NCBI GenBank assembly: GCA_900239685.1
Contig: OENT01000030.1
Coordinates: forward strand, 62,806-126,805
Direction of reading: 5' to 3'
DNA length: 64,000 nt
From: Rotaria macrura
Lineage: Eukaryota > Rotifera > Eurotatoria > Philodinida > Philodinidae
The first letter of the stretch is position 1. Every line of letters starts with the position of its first letter. The position numbers and the translations under genes were made by a program. Below, piece by piece: positions 1 through 14,400 of this stretch. The notes under the pieces were generated by a model. The model was not told the DNA's origin. It ran no database searches and saw only the letters and a program-made list of their open reading frames with translations.

Positions 1-2647
1 CAAGACGTTGTTCAAGATCATTGACTATGATCGATAATGAGCGTGGAGTTGATTCCATCTAAAAATAAAATACGAATAGAAAATGATTCGTTCTTCTAGC
101 TATTTATTATTCATTCTATTGTGTTTGTCGTGTATTAAACCACGTGTGTTTACTATTGGTAACTATTCGATGAATGGAAAGAAAAAACATGTGTTTATTT
201 ATTTTCTTATGATGGAGATGATTTTCAAATTGTTGCATAATTTTACGATAGAATTCTTATGTTGATTTCGTATTACTTTCTTGTGCATTTAAATCCTTGT
301 ACGATTTGACTACTAATCATTCATAAGAGAAAAAAGTAGAATAATTCTTCAACAACTCACTTAAACGTTGCATCATCTATATATAAAAATTTTAGCACAA
401 TACGTCTAGTCGAGTTTATCGATTTAACTAAGAACAGAAAAATAGTAATTGAAACATGTTGTTTCTACAAGTGATAGAAAATTCCCCGGCGTAAGTCTTC
501 GTATGAAATATATATATATATATATAAACCAGTTTGTATAGCTTCTCGAGTTTATCTTTCTGTTATTCATCAAGCTTTGTCTATATGTTACATTGTACAG
601 TATGATGAAATTCATTAATGAAATCAATTCATTTTTTTCACATGAATCAGTTCATCGAAATCTACAAGCGAGTAAAGATTTCACTCAAAGTTGAAAATTA
701 CTTCTGACGGCTTTTCCTCGTAAGTAAATCTATCTGTTTTGCTATCATTACAAAATTTCTCTAATTGAAGTATTCACTTCCTAGAATAAAAATTCTTACC
801 TTAATCTCGTATGTCGATAGTTTGTTTTCTGGAATATTTACAAAATAATTTATTTCTTTTATAGAAGTGTTAGACTTAATGTTTGTTCTATGTCGTTCAT
901 AAGAGTAACATACCAATAAAAATTGTCTTGTTCCTTTACAACGAAAATAATTCAATTCGATTAGACATGAGACTATGGCTATAGTTTTGATGTCATAATT
1001 GAATTGTTCAAATGTAATAACTATTTCATGTGCTATCGTTGTTTTTTATGTTGATCGATTTTGTTTATCAATATCCAAATTTTAATCATTCAATGGTTGA
1101 GTACCACGGATCATGCTTCCATTGGATGGCTGATATTTTGAGATCTTTTTTCAATTAAATGAATTCAGTATTGTATGTCTCTACTTTTAAATGATGGGCC
1201 ATTTATTTGAGACTCAAATTATATCTAGGGAATGATTTCGATCTTTGAAGATAGAACGGATATTCACTTCGGAATGAGCTGTGCATTGATTCGAGTTACA
1301 AAAGAAGTTCTATTTATAATGCAGTCAAATGAATAGTGTTGAAAAATGAAATTAAAGAAAACGAAAAAGATGTGGTCATATGAATGACTAATGGATAGTT
1401 TTTCCATAAGGATAACCATCAGTTATCGGACCACGCTTTCTTATGTTTTCAAATCATATTTAAAGTGAATTTCGATTGAAGTTGTGCAATCAAGCTTGCA
1501 ACATATATCCTTACTTGAGGCAATCGTTGATTGTTTTTTGGATTCTTTTAAAATGATTTGATTAGATGTTACAATAATTCTTATTTTGTGTGCATACAGA
1601 GGATGTCGCTTGTGTATTGATTTTGCATAGGTATCAATTGAAGAAAAAAACAGCCGATGAATAATTATTCATTGTTGAATGAATGACAAAGAAAATAATT
1701 GAACCTGTGTCAAGATCGAAGAAATCTTTCTATCGTTACTGTCATAGATAGCTGCTATCGAAGACATTATTCATAAAAATTCAATAGATCTGCTTTTGCC
1801 CACTCTTTACTTTTTCCTAGAAATTCTATATGAAAAAAACTTTGTCTGACTATTTTTGTTTCATCTTATCTAATTTCTGCCTAAGCTATCTTTAAAAATC
1901 GTCAAAAGAAGAGACTAAAGTAAATTGTATTTTGTTCCGAAAGACGATGTAGGATTCTGTTATAGATTCTTGTGACACTCATACTGAAAATTAGGAATTT
2001 TTGATCAAAAGACATGTTTAAAAAAATCTACATCAGGAATCTAATACAACTATGTTAGTACCGAAAAGTTGTTGCAGAAATATACGATAGTATAGTCTCG
2101 TAACAACAGTGTTCCATTTACATATATTAGTTTTGAATCTTAATGAGTTAGAGCATAGCTTCAAAGTGATACATCAAAGAATGTATAAACTATCAGCAGT
2201 GTTCGACACCACGAGTAAAATTGTTGTCATCACATTCGAACTTCAGTATCAAACAGTTTTCTTTCTTTCTCGAGAAAAGTTACATGTCAATCATCTTTTG
2301 TTCATTTTATTTCATCGTTTGAAACCAAGTACGTGTTCTTGATATTTCACTGATAATTCTGCAATCGAGAAAATATAGTCTTATGTTAGCATGTCTGCAC
2401 TTGAATCACAACTTTATATTCTTTCACTCTATTTTGGAAGCGATTACATGATACAATATTCGGAGGACGAATTGATTACATTTTTTTCAATATTTTTTTA
2501 GCTGTTTATGTTTATGTGTAAATATCGTCGGAAAATAACGATTATGAAAGAATTTTGCCTTCTCTTTATTATAAAATAATTAAAACAAAAACAAAAGTTA
2601 AGTGCCTCTGTTGATTCATAAGAGAAGTACCTGTTAATACGGATTAG
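1..2647. other. Non-coding, AT-rich; no gene recognised
   Basis: The open frames here are short and overlap each other on both strands. None has recognisable domains or a convincing exon with splice sites. A short (TA)n run lies near 508-527. I see no gene, RNA or element in this stretch. Confidence 0.6.
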
Positions 2648-3305
2648 GTCCTGTTTCGTCGAAAAGTGAAACTTAATCAAGAGAGAGAGAGAGAATATGT
2701 CCTGTTCAATTAGATTGGTTAAGTCATACTAACGCAAGGTGAAGTTGCATATAATGATATTAGTTCTTCTCTGTAAATTCTTTTCAATGGTTGAGACGAG
2801 TCTGCAATACGCCGTTTTAAGTTCTGTTTAAATTCTTCAGCTTTTCTATTGTTTTGATCAGCTTCACGATTATGTTGTTTTTTGTTGCTTGGTGGAGTTC
2901 TTACATATTGTATTGCATGTCCAGGACAAGAATGATCCTCACATCTCCAATAACTAGTTGTATTACCACTTTTCTCTTGTGTTTAATGAAAATTATCAAG
3001 TATTAAATTTTATTTGTTACGTTTAGTTGAAGCAATAGATAACATGGTTTTGTTTTCAGATAAATAACTATCGGATATGAAAAGAGCTCCTTTTTTTGAG
3101 CACATTTATAGAAACTTCTCAATGGAAACACCATTACGATAGTCAAGTTACTTTTAATCAGTTTAGTTAGAAGATAATTGTTTAAGACAATCAAAACGAT
3201 TCAGCTGGTCGTTTTGATTGTGCTTTTTTTCATTGCAATTTAATTTTTCGACGAAACAGGAGCACTAAGAAAAAAGCTTTAATAAATTTTTCGACTAAAC
3301 AGGAA
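2648..3305. mobile_element. Candidate short DNA element with inverted ends
   Basis: The sequence TCCTGTTTCGTCGAAAA near 2648-2665 recurs as its reverse complement near 3245-3262. A slightly changed copy (TTTTCGACTAAACAGGA) lies near 3287-3304. GTTAATACGG also occurs near both ends, in direct orientation. The interval encloses a FLYWCH-type zinc-finger fragment on the minus strand. Inverted ends around a fragment of a transposase-associated domain suggest a decayed non-autonomous DNA transposon. The superfamily is not clear, no target-site duplication was identified, and the exact right end is ambiguous between the two inverted copies. Confidence 0.4.
2719..2982 (-). pseudogene. FLYWCH-type zinc-finger fragment
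   Basis: Read on the minus strand, this open stretch of about 87 codons has no ATG near its beginning and starts directly after a stop. It contains a YWRCEDHSCPGHA segment, then a His-containing NKKQHNREAD stretch, then a basic helix-like segment ending in KRIYREE. This spacing (Trp-x-Cys, a second Cys, then a distal His) is that of FLYWCH zinc fingers. In bdelloids and other invertebrates these often head MULE-type transposase or DNA-binding proteins. No transposase follows. I read it as a fragment of a dispersed FLYWCH family. It could instead be one exon of a live gene, but no flanking exon was found. Confidence 0.5.
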
Positions 3306-3773
3306 TACACCGTTAATACGGTTGATAGGAAGCAGTGAGTCATCGAGATAGTTAATCAGGTATGCAAAGGATGCGCACGGAAATATACGCACTGAGTATC
3401 AAATGTTAAACAGAAAAAATAAATATTGACTTTATTTTATCTTTTAAATTATAAATTGAAGCATAGGGTAGATGTGGACCCACAAGTAGTGAATTGAACA
3501 GCAGTAGACATGATTGAATAATATAACGTATAATCAGTTCTGATAGTTTGTACTCTTGTGTGTTCTTTTCTAAGAAACATTTTCGTTCTCAAGATGAGCT
3601 TAACTTAATTGAGTCAAAGTATCAAAAGGATCAGTTATTGATTGATCAAAAGACGGTATACATCTCTCACCATAATTCATATTTAATGTCGATGAAAAAT
3701 TTTCGAATGTTTCCTTCTATCTTCTGTTGTTTTAATTGTTTTCTACCACGAAACTAATATTTAATATTTCTTT
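3306..3773. other. No feature seen
   Basis: There is a short open frame at 3548-3757, but it lacks a recognisable domain and does not join convincingly to the helicase-like remnant that follows. Confidence 0.4.
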
Positions 3774-4139
3774 GTGGAACTTTCGGGTTCCCAACTAATC
3801 GATGAAATATCGATGATTTCTAGAAAGTTGTTTATACGCTTTCGGAGGATTGGCAGAGAGATGAATTTTAGAATGGGTAACGTAGTTGTTGTGGCAAATT
3901 CACATCAACCAGTTTATGAGAATGCTCCGCGTAAGATTGGAAAAGGAATCGATGGTGTCTGTAATTCCTCAGCGCTGTTAAAAAAAGGATTCGTCGACCG
4001 AGTACTCGTGTTCTACGTAATATTGGTTTTTCTAAAGGTAAAAGCGAGTGCTTCCCACTTCATTTCGTACTTGAGTGAAGCTTGCGTATCATCTAGTTTT
4101 TCTACTTGGGTAATGTTCGAAAAATGTGATTTATCTTGA
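3774..4139 (+). pseudogene. PIF1/Helitron-like helicase remnant
   Basis: The frame opens with a segment containing LIDEISMISRKLF followed by a basic RFRRIGREMNF stretch. The DEISM core with downstream hydrophobic and basic residues matches the Walker B region of PIF1/RRM3 helicases, including those carried by Helitron transposons. The frame starts at a non-ATG codon. The upstream Walker A (P-loop) region is absent, and the later helicase motifs (Q/R-rich motif III, motif VI) are not visible. The C-terminal two thirds show no similarity I can name. It is best read as a broken fragment of a transposon-borne helicase; the match is short, so confidence is modest. Confidence 0.4.
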
Positions 4140-4518
4140 AATCAACATCAACCAAAGGATGATCTCGCACGAGCCACCGAACTTTTCATCGTAAAAATAA
4201 CAAATACATGATTGAAAAACACTGTGGTTATTTTTCTTGACGTTTTTTAATAATTAATTCTTTTCAATCAACAAAAAAAAAGAAAACTAAAGAAAATCAT
4301 CTCTTACGTTTTTTTTTCTCTTCACAAACACTCAGATAAAAATCTGTATAGCCAAAGAAAAAAGAAAACGAATCGTCGTTATTGAGAATATATATAGATA
4401 GTACCGCAAGTAGATACATATAAATTATCATCATCGTATTGAAGAATGTGTCATATTAAAAACACGCTTACGAACAACAAATAAAAGAAAAATAAATAAA
4501 CGTCAATTAAAAGCACTA

Positions 4519-7500
4519 TTATTGTCGTGAAGCAGATGCATTTGTTGATTGACGATGCATGGTTTGTACCATCAAACTAATATAAGACGTTAGAAGATCA
4601 TCCATTTTATAGCCCTAGAACAACATTGTTCGTATGTTCAACTAGAAAAGTAAATATTCAAAGAATAAAACTTACTAATGGAGATTCACATAATAGACGA
4701 GTACCACGAACAATATCGCCCACAGTCTAATAATAGGAAAATTATTTTTCTCTGATGTTACACTATGATTATCTTACCATATTAAAATATGTATTTCCAC
4801 TAGACCAATTCGAAATACTCGTAAATGGATATGTAATGAGTAAATCTTTTGATTTTGGATGAATTAAATTTACACCATTTTTATTAATTGCTATTAATAA
4901 TTGCTCAGGATATGTTGGATCAGATGTTTGCTAAAAATATGGTTCATCCATATATTGAATTGTCATAACAAAAAGAATACAATTTCTCTATCATACTTTA
5001 ACTTCAAAGAAAGCTGAACCAAATGTTGACCATTGGTAAAGAATTCGAAGAAATTTTATTTTAGCATCTTCCGGCGATACATTATGTGATTCGGCATGTG
5101 CAGCAATGATTCGCTAAATATGATCAAGCAAAATTATTATCAGTAAAAGAAATCTCATTCAGTAAACATACCTTTCGCCATTCGGCATACGGAAGTTTGT
5201 CAACGACATCAGCTGGAAGGAAATCTTTCAATCTAAAATGAACATTAATTAACTAAGTTCATTGAAAAAAAACAGGAATAATCAAATCGGAAATCGATTC
5301 GTCATTGTAATTCTGAACTAAATTCTACAACATCGTTTGAAACCTAAGGAACTTCTCGAATATGTCTCGCATGAAAAATTTTCCGATGGTTTTTAGCTAC
5401 CGTGTAATATCATAATTGAACAGAAATCTTCTGTTACTTTAGTCGACGTATGACTTCACTCCTCGTAATTACCAGTGATATCGATATCGTCAGAGAACAA
5501 TTAGTAGAACATTCTGATACGCTCTATGGATACTTCGATTGAATGTTAAACATTGTCTATGACGAATAATTTAAATTTTACGATTGTAACATGAATTTTT
5601 CTTAATACGAACGTAATAAAATAAATCTTACTGAATATTTTCGAATAGAGCCGTATTATCACCGAATCGAACACGATATATACAAGCGGCTAATTGAACG
5701 ACATCATCGATTGAACATTTATGGTAGCCACGAATTAATTTCGGTAGTTCCTAATTATAAATAGATAAGTTGAAAGAAAATTCAAATATTCAATTTTCGT
5801 ATGAATTTTATTTTCATACTTGATGATAATGAAAGATAATATCAGCCATTCTATCTTTTCCTGGTATAGCATTAGTCCATAATTTTCTCATAAAAAATAT
5901 TTGATAAGTATATTTCGGTGGATCTTCACGTTGTTTTGTTTTTTTAATCCATTCCTACAGATCAAATAAATATTCCAGAAAATATTTGTTTTTGAAAAAT
6001 AAAACATACAGTTAAATGTCGAACGAAATCAAAAAAGAAATCGCCTTCTGGTACACTGATAACTTTATCGAGAATTTTAACGAATAAACTAAATCCTTCG
6101 CTTGATTGTAATTTAAGTCGATCGGCAACATTACGACAAAAATCTTTTGCACGTGTCGATGAATCAACTTCGAATGCTTCCGATGTATCATCAGGAAAAT
6201 AAACTTTATGATAGATTTGTGTTGTCATATGTTGTATAGCTTCAACTTCAACTTGATGTGGTGGATGTTTACGTTGACCATTCCTATGTTGATTATTAAA
6301 CATAGCAAATAATTTTAAAGTAAGTAAATATAGAACAAAATATATATATCTACTTCAATGTTCGTTGTAACCGAGCGAAACAATCAGCAGCTAGTTGATG
6401 TTTTCTTGAACGTAGAAAGAGATTAACTTCACGCAGTAGTACAGCACTTGGAGCAAAACATCCACTGGCTAACCACATTAATTCCCAACCACGTGATTCA
6501 CTTGACTGATGACCATTGTCAGTTAATTGTTTTATTATTTGACAAAAGATTTCGTCTTTTAGAATTTCCTATGAACGAAAATATTAAATCATTGAATTTG
6601 AAGAGAGACGATAAGCTAATTCAAATGTTGGTTCTAGATCTTTCTTTGTTATTGAACGATTTTAGGAAACATTAGAATCTATTCGATCGCTTTTTGTGCT
6701 TTGACAATTAGCTATTAAGTAAAGTAAGTAGAATCATAAAACAGTTTTAGTCCATGGTCTGACTGTGAAGTAGTAACTGAACGCAGTCAGTAATATCTTT
6801 GTAAAATCTGTTTAGACGATGTTTGAATTCTATAATCAAAAGTAGAGAATTTGGAATACAGATTTATCTAAGACTGGTTAGAAGACAATCGTATTGTAAA
6901 ATCTATTGAATGCGAAAAATCCATGAAAACGATGTTCCGTCTTGATTTCGACGCGTCCAATCGATGGCATGGTGCAATGCCAGATGTATATATAGATCTA
7001 AGGAAAATTTAGGTCATTATCTCATTCCGTAAATGTTTTCTTTTTATTTTCAAAGATTTTCTACAATAGTAAATTTTCTTGAAATATAGATTTTAAAATG
7101 GTTGTATCTTCTAATGTATTAGAGAAAAAAATTGTCCTAAACTATCTTCGTCGAATGTTTAATATTCACAAGTCACTAGTGTTCACCTGTTACTTAACTA
7201 TAACGCTTACATTCATCCATCATCTAGTCTAGTCCTAATATTCATTACAGATTTGTTCCTTTATGCAACATTGATTATTTTGACGATACTAATCATCTTG
7301 ATTAACGAATCATTTCAGGTCAGAACTATAGGTATCATTCAGATTTGGAAAAACAAGAACTTTCTGTACGTAAGTTACTGCCTGGAGGCCAACTGATACA
7401 CCATAGATCTGTAGTAATAAATATCAAGGGCCCGAATGTCGTATTGATATACATAGAGTAGTAATCTCCTGCTCACAAGTCATATTAAAGCGTAATCGTC

Positions 7501-8460
7501 AGTGATCATTAAAGATCATGTAATCCATGACATACTTTGATGATGTATGAGTATAATAGTAGTTAGTCCCTTATCGCACTGTATGAAGATTAACATAGAA
7601 GACAGGTGAACGAATGTGTCACAAGGTTTATAAAATAAATTAAGTCTTTCTTTGTTTAGCAATAACAGCTACTTCATATTTCAATGTCAGAGGGGTTATA
7701 TTTGTGGTTTATCGACAATATTCATGAGAGCTCTTCATGGAGTCAACTAGATTTTCTATGATCGATATGGAACCTTGTGAATAAAAAAAAACAATGTTTT
7801 TGAAAAATTAAAAAATAGGAATCTTGACTATGTCTCATTTTAACAGTTGATATTGGAATATCAAAATGATCTAGTGAAAATATAGTCAATGATTTTCTGT
7901 AGAACTCATATTTTCTCGGCTGATAAGGAATGAATCAAATAGAAAATTTTGCTTTTCTAGTGATTTCTTAAGTCTTTAGTAGACAGCTGTTTCAATCTCG
8001 TTAAAAAGATTTTTTTCCTCGAACTATTTAAACTTACATGTTTTAATGCTGGATCAAAAATAGCATCGGTTAATTCATTCGTCGCTCGTCGACGTATATT
8101 ACTTTGATAATCACCCATATATTTAAGTATATTCATAAAACAGGCACAAGCTTCTTCGCTTAATTCTAATTTTTCTTGTAATTTTTTCAATAACGGCTGT
8201 CTCAGTGGTTCCTTTTGAAATGCCCATAGACGATCACCTTGATTATTGGCACTACCACGTCGTGAAAATGTATTTGACCATGAACGTTTAGGTGGTAGAC
8301 GAAAATTTGTCTCAGCATATTTTTCTAATGTATAACCTTGTTCGGGTGCATATTCTCCATTATTAATTCCACTAACTGAAAAGCCCGAAAACAGATGTTC
8401 ATTGTTTAACTGCTGTTGATTATCGTCCGACCATTGTAATGTAAATATTTGTAAAATTTC
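4519..8460 (-). other. Second MyTH4-FERM and C-terminus of myosin VII (exons 18-27)
   Basis: Exons: the 3' part of 8038-9215, then 6354-6568, 6010-6283, 5820-5954, 5632-5750, 5172-5232, 4997-5113, 4778-4930, 4676-4726, 4519-4614. MyTH4 includes [26 protein letters not shown] and [22 protein letters not shown] includes [20 protein letters not shown] residues, [17 protein letters not shown] and [13 protein letters not shown]. The acceptor CATAG at 6569-6573 is preferred over the AAAAG nearer the exon because only it supplies the conserved EILKDEIF link. Confidence 0.92.
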
Positions 8461-11400
8461 TTGTGGTGGCTTTGATAATGTTGGTAAAACATAGACACAT
8501 TCACATGGAAATTCACCTGTTGTACCCGTCCGTTCATTGTAACCAAATAGAGTACCCATAGGACTTACACGTGATTGTTCTTCTAATACAATAACATCAC
8601 CACGACGTATGGATAAACCTGATCCTTGTGGTTCATAATCTTGTATGACAATAACATATTTCGATTTTCGTTTCAGACCTTCTAAGAAATTAATAATTAA
8701 GTCACGTATATCATCGGCATTATTCGATGTAAAAGTATATTCTTCATTTTTAATTGTTACTATTGTAAAACTATTGTTTTGTTGTCGACCTAATGATTTA
8801 CTACTAAGTATTTGTGTTATTTCAGGAAATGATAATTCCAGTAGAACTTGTTCTTGATCATCAATAACATAGACACCTGTCCAATTAACAGCAATGATAA
8901 CTTCATTTTTTGGTAATGTTGGTCCAGAGAATTTATATGCTTCATAGAAACGTGAGAATAACAATGGCCATTTAAATCTTGCATAATTAACAACATCTTC
9001 TTTAACACGAAGTGTATTTATAGAATCTTTCGGATTAGTAAAGTAACGTTTATGTGCATGAATAATTATTTGTAGCCAACGTTCTGTTGCTTTATTTTGC
9101 ACAAGTTGACTATCGGGAATATAATGAAGAAGTAGTTCACGTAAACGATCAATGTGCATTTCTTGACCATATTCAATATAATATTGTTGAGCAGCAATCA
9201 TGGCCAAATCATCATCTATGTTAATGAAAATACTATTCATTAGTAAGTTATTTCAATAGATGTAATTCTATCATGGTTTAGTCCGAACATTAATAGAAAT
9301 GAGAGATTTTCTAGGGATAGAATGATCATGACAAATAGATCAAATTAGATGTTTCTCATTATTTGGTAGCTGTTTACTATTTCAATAGATCATAGTAATG
9401 TTATACATTTATATCAACTGGTTTTATGTCATTCATCGATAAAATAACGTTTACATGAGATTTAATTATATTGTGAACAATATCTTAAACTAATATGAAA
9501 CAAATTATTTTGTTAAATTTAGATTTTCTATGATTTAATCCAATGAATTCAATTGAAAACTACTGATTGTTCTCATGTATTATTACCTTTTTCACATCGA
9601 TATTCTCCAAATTTAATACCGCGTACAACTTGTTGATAGATGAGATTTGTTGCAACTGCATCATCTTGTGGATTATGCCATGGTGCAAAGATTTCTTTTC
9701 GAAAGAATAATCTCCATGGTGCAATTTTTTCTAGTGTTCCTTGTTCTTTAGCATATTGTTCACATTGTGATATAGCATCCATAACATGATCCATACCAGA
9801 ACCAAGTGATGATACTTTATCGAATAATGCAATATATAAGGAAAAACCAAACTTGTCAGTTAGATTGATTTTTTCCGCTAATAAATCACATAATTCACGT
9901 GCTGTTGTTGCTGAATCAGCTTTCAATGCTTTTGAACTACCATCCATAAATGTTATTTGAAGTAATAATGGTTCTTTATGTTTCGTAGCCTAATACAAAA
10001 ATCATAAAACATTATTTCGAAAAAAGAAAATGTATTCCTCAATAATAACAGTGCGTCAAGGAATGATAACATGATTTGATTTTATTGAATGTCTAAAGAT
10101 TCGAATGAATATATCTATATATGTTGTTTAACAATGCTAGCGATACAGATGAAAGACATTCTGTGATACAGTTACTCTTTAGTTATTATCACATCTGACC
10201 AGCAACAGTCGTACTAACATACGAAACAATATTATGTCTTTTAGTATGAAATGTTGCGTAATAGTCAATGCTTACTATCGAATGTTTCACCTTAAAAATC
10301 TATCATTGGCACGTGCAGTTCTGCGCTGTACTACGTATTCATTTAGATTGTACTCGACAAAGTGGTTCGAAACAAATAATTATTGATCGATCATCTAAGT
10401 TTATCATGTGTCTAGAACTCTTGCTAGATCGATACTATTCAGAAAGAAGACGTTCGATATGAGTCGCATAGGTTTCATCGTAGTGGCAGAGAAATCGATA
10501 GGTTCAATACCTAAGATACGACGTTGTTCACACACACATATATATATATTTCTCAATGAATGAAAAATAAATGCTAGTTCGTTTTGTTTTCTTACCTGTA
10601 ATTCAAGCCATGATGGTGGTTGGGTACGTAAGCCATTCATAATAGTTCTTGATAAACGTTCATAACAATAACGTGGAAAACCGCTTGGACCATTTAAAAT
10701 AAAATTTTGTAAATATTTAATTAGTTTAGTTGACGGTGCAAAACAGCCAACACATAATGAAAGTAAAATCCAACCACGTGCAATCGATTGTGACGATGGA
10801 TTTGATGTTAATTGTTTACATATTTGACAATAGATTTCATCACGTAACTCAGCAACATGTATACCAAGACCAATAATAAAATGTAATTTTTCTAGATTCG
10901 ATGTTGGACGATCTTCTAGAAACGGATTCATACCGGACATTTTTATTTGTTGTGATGAACTTAATAGATCTAAATCTTTTAGACGTGTCATGGCAACATC
11001 GGTCGATAGTTTTGATTTACGTTTTAATGTCATATTAACTAGTTTTTGTTTAACTGAACGTGATGTCGTTTTATTTGATGTTGTCGATAAACTATTATTT
11101 GTTGGAATCGATAATGAATTATCTGTTGGTGGCATTGGTGGTTGATTATCAATTGATTCGTTTAATTTCTGAGCTTCTTCTAAATCTTTTTTATTAAATT
11201 TTCTACCTAGTGTCGAGTGAATTTTCGTCATAACTGACTGTTTCTTTTGTAAAACATTCGGTGTACGAACATCAGGTAGATCACACATGAATCGTAGGAT
11301 TGTTATCCATATAGCCAAAGCAGCCTTAATGAACATAGATCAAAATTAACTAGTGATTGAAATTAATACCATCGTGCAAAGTTTTCAATGGTGAATGTCG

Positions 11401-14400
11401 AGTAAATGACGGTAGCTGTATTCGTAATGATCAACATTACGGAAAATTCACTCATCGATGTCAAATCTTTTATAATAAAGTTATATCTCGAATTTTGTAG
11501 AAAAATTCATGAAATTCTCAGTGTTACTTTCAAGTAAGCATTTACGTTGTGACAGTAAAACTTAGAAACAGTGACATAAATAGTAACAATAATTTTCACA
11601 CGTTAAAATAAGATTACTCAGAAATTACTTCTCGTTTTGATTTACTTAAAATATTTTATATGAAAAGAATCTTTTCTTTCAAACTTCTACAATTTCTAAA
11701 ACACATCCCATAGAAACAGTGAACATGATAGACACATGACAAAAATCGGATAGTATTGGATCTATTCTAGTACATTTTTCGTGGCAATATAGACTAGTAC
11801 ACATTGACCAGAGGATTAGACTGTTGTATTTCAATGAAGAGTCAAGACTTACCAATTGATCACGCTCAGATTTAATTGCCAATAATGGTTGTCTAAGAGT
11901 TTTTCTAGTAAACGATGGCGTTGCATTCCCTTGAAAATAGGTTGATGCAAATTTGGCAAATGTATATTCTTTTAAATCTTCATCTTGATAAGGTAATGGT
12001 AATGGTTTATCGATTCGTTCAACATCGTCTAAAGATTGTGGCATATTTCCTAATGTTGATTGCATTCCACCTGCTGCAGTTGTTGTTGGACGATGTACAG
12101 GTGTTCGTCGTTCATCAGCAGTCGATGGAAATAATGTATTAAATAGGTCACTTTCATCTGTATAAGATTTTCTTTCCATCAACAGACGTTTTTCTTTGGT
12201 ACGTTGTTGTTCAAGACGTTCTTGTTCATGTATGTCACGTTGAAGAATTTTCAAACGCTCTTGATACTTTCTATCAGCTTCTTCTTTAGCACGCTTAGCA
12301 CCTAATGTTGGTATTAAACGTTTTTCTTCTTCATGGCGTTCTTGTTCAGCATCACGATACATTTTCTCTTCGATACGATATCGACGCATTTGCTTCTGTG
12401 CTATATGACGTCGAACTTCAGCTTGTAAAACAAGTACAGCACTGATTTTTTTTCTATAATTTTGACGTGCTAAATAGTAACAAAAAGAAACATATGTTTG
12501 TATAAAATATTATTCTTTTCAAATATCTTGCTTATCGTACCAATATAACCACGGCAATAGCGTTGAAGATTCAATACACGTGAACGTAGTATCGAATAAC
12601 GAAGTGTTAACATACGCGTATGAAACAATGTTTGTAAACGTGTGAAACCATTCGACATAATTTGAAAATGACGAGCATCACGATAACTTTTACAATAACG
12701 TTGTATGAGAAGAACACTTTGACGTAAGGCAAGAAATTGTCGACGAGCAATCCATTGACGAATTGTATTTTGTAATATGAGAATTTTTTTAGCCATGACT
12801 TTCTCACGTGCTTGTTCAAGAAAAACATCTTGTGCATCCTAACGATGGAGAAAAAAATCGAATAATTAGAGCTAATGAGGGAACGTTTCTAGCTGCCGTT
12901 TGTCTGCATATTTTAGCCCTGAATAGAGCTCAAATAGATTAAGAAAATATCGAAAGTACTCTATGCTCATGATTTATCGGTTAAGAATGATGACTGTTTC
13001 ATTGGTTTTTCTCAATCTATTCACAAGCGTGTGTGTACTAATATATAAAATCACATATTTTCGGTAGAACATTTGGTCTTGACGTAGATCTCATGATTGT
13101 AAGGTTATCAAGAAATTTTCACTATGAACCAATGCTCCTTTCTTAAGTGGTCACATTTTTATGCAAACTCAATTGTTCGATAATATCTATCGCAAGCGGC
13201 TAGTTTCTGAAAACTCGAGAACTCGTAACAAATACATTAATTTAGGTTATAGGTTTTAGCATATTCTTGCCATCACATGATCTTGAGCGACGTTAAGTTT
13301 CAGATCGAAAGTTTGCAATTTGATTTTTTGGTACATATCTATGTATAAGCTGAAGCATGAGTCAAACAGTCATAGTTCTGCACTAATAGATCAAGGTTCA
13401 AAACTCTTCTGGCAATTTTCGTAGTTAAACTGAGTCTTATTCAAAGCCAACATGTGGAGATAAATGGCATCTGGTAGTTAGCAAGATTTACTCGTAAGAA
13501 TTTATATTTAATTGATTGTTCCGAGATCAAACTCGATTACTGATGATACATCGATACTACGGGAATCAATAATAGACCTCCAAGTTTAAGGAAGTCGTGC
13601 GGTTCTTACATAATGAATAAAACTAAATCGAAATAATGTATACGTACACCCATGATTTCTAACCGTGAGCGTATTTTCAACGCAAAGGAAATTTCGATTA
13701 TCAATTATTCAAACAATCAACTAGCCTAATGATTTTTTTAAATCGACAGATAGTTTAGAATGTGCTTTAAGAAAGTTAGACCTGCTTAAAGTGTTTCTTT
13801 CTTGTAAGACGAATGCTCAGGAAATCATTATTTAACATGACTTATTAGTTCTTCGCTCGGATTCTTATCCTTCAAAGTTATGTCTTTTGAATGACAACAA
13901 ATGGATACTGTACAGGCGTCAGAAAAATCTCAGATCTCAATAGAGATCAGAATCAAGCACTATGATAAGTGCACTGACACTATGTTCTACCAGATAGAAA
14001 ATACCATATTTTTTCGAGTTTGATTATTTATAAACGATGATGCTCGGATGACAGTCATTGGAGTTAAGATATCTGAGAAGAAAAATTCTATATGCAATAC
14101 CTTCCAATATTCTAGATTCTATCATCTTAAATCCAAGATTTTCTTTCTGAATTAGAACACATTACTCGAATACTGAAACAATGGCTTGAATAATAGAAGT
14201 ATGGGAAAAGGAGATGAATCGTTGTTGTTGTTGTTCATGAGAAATTGACAACACAAACTCTTTTCAAAGCTGGACGATAATCATACAATAAAGACAAAAA
14301 CGTCTTCGACTGAAGTGAACTTGATAATCGTATTTTCCGGTACAAATAAACTTCAGATCATCGATCTAGCTTTTTTTGCACTTAAGAACGTTAGAAAATA

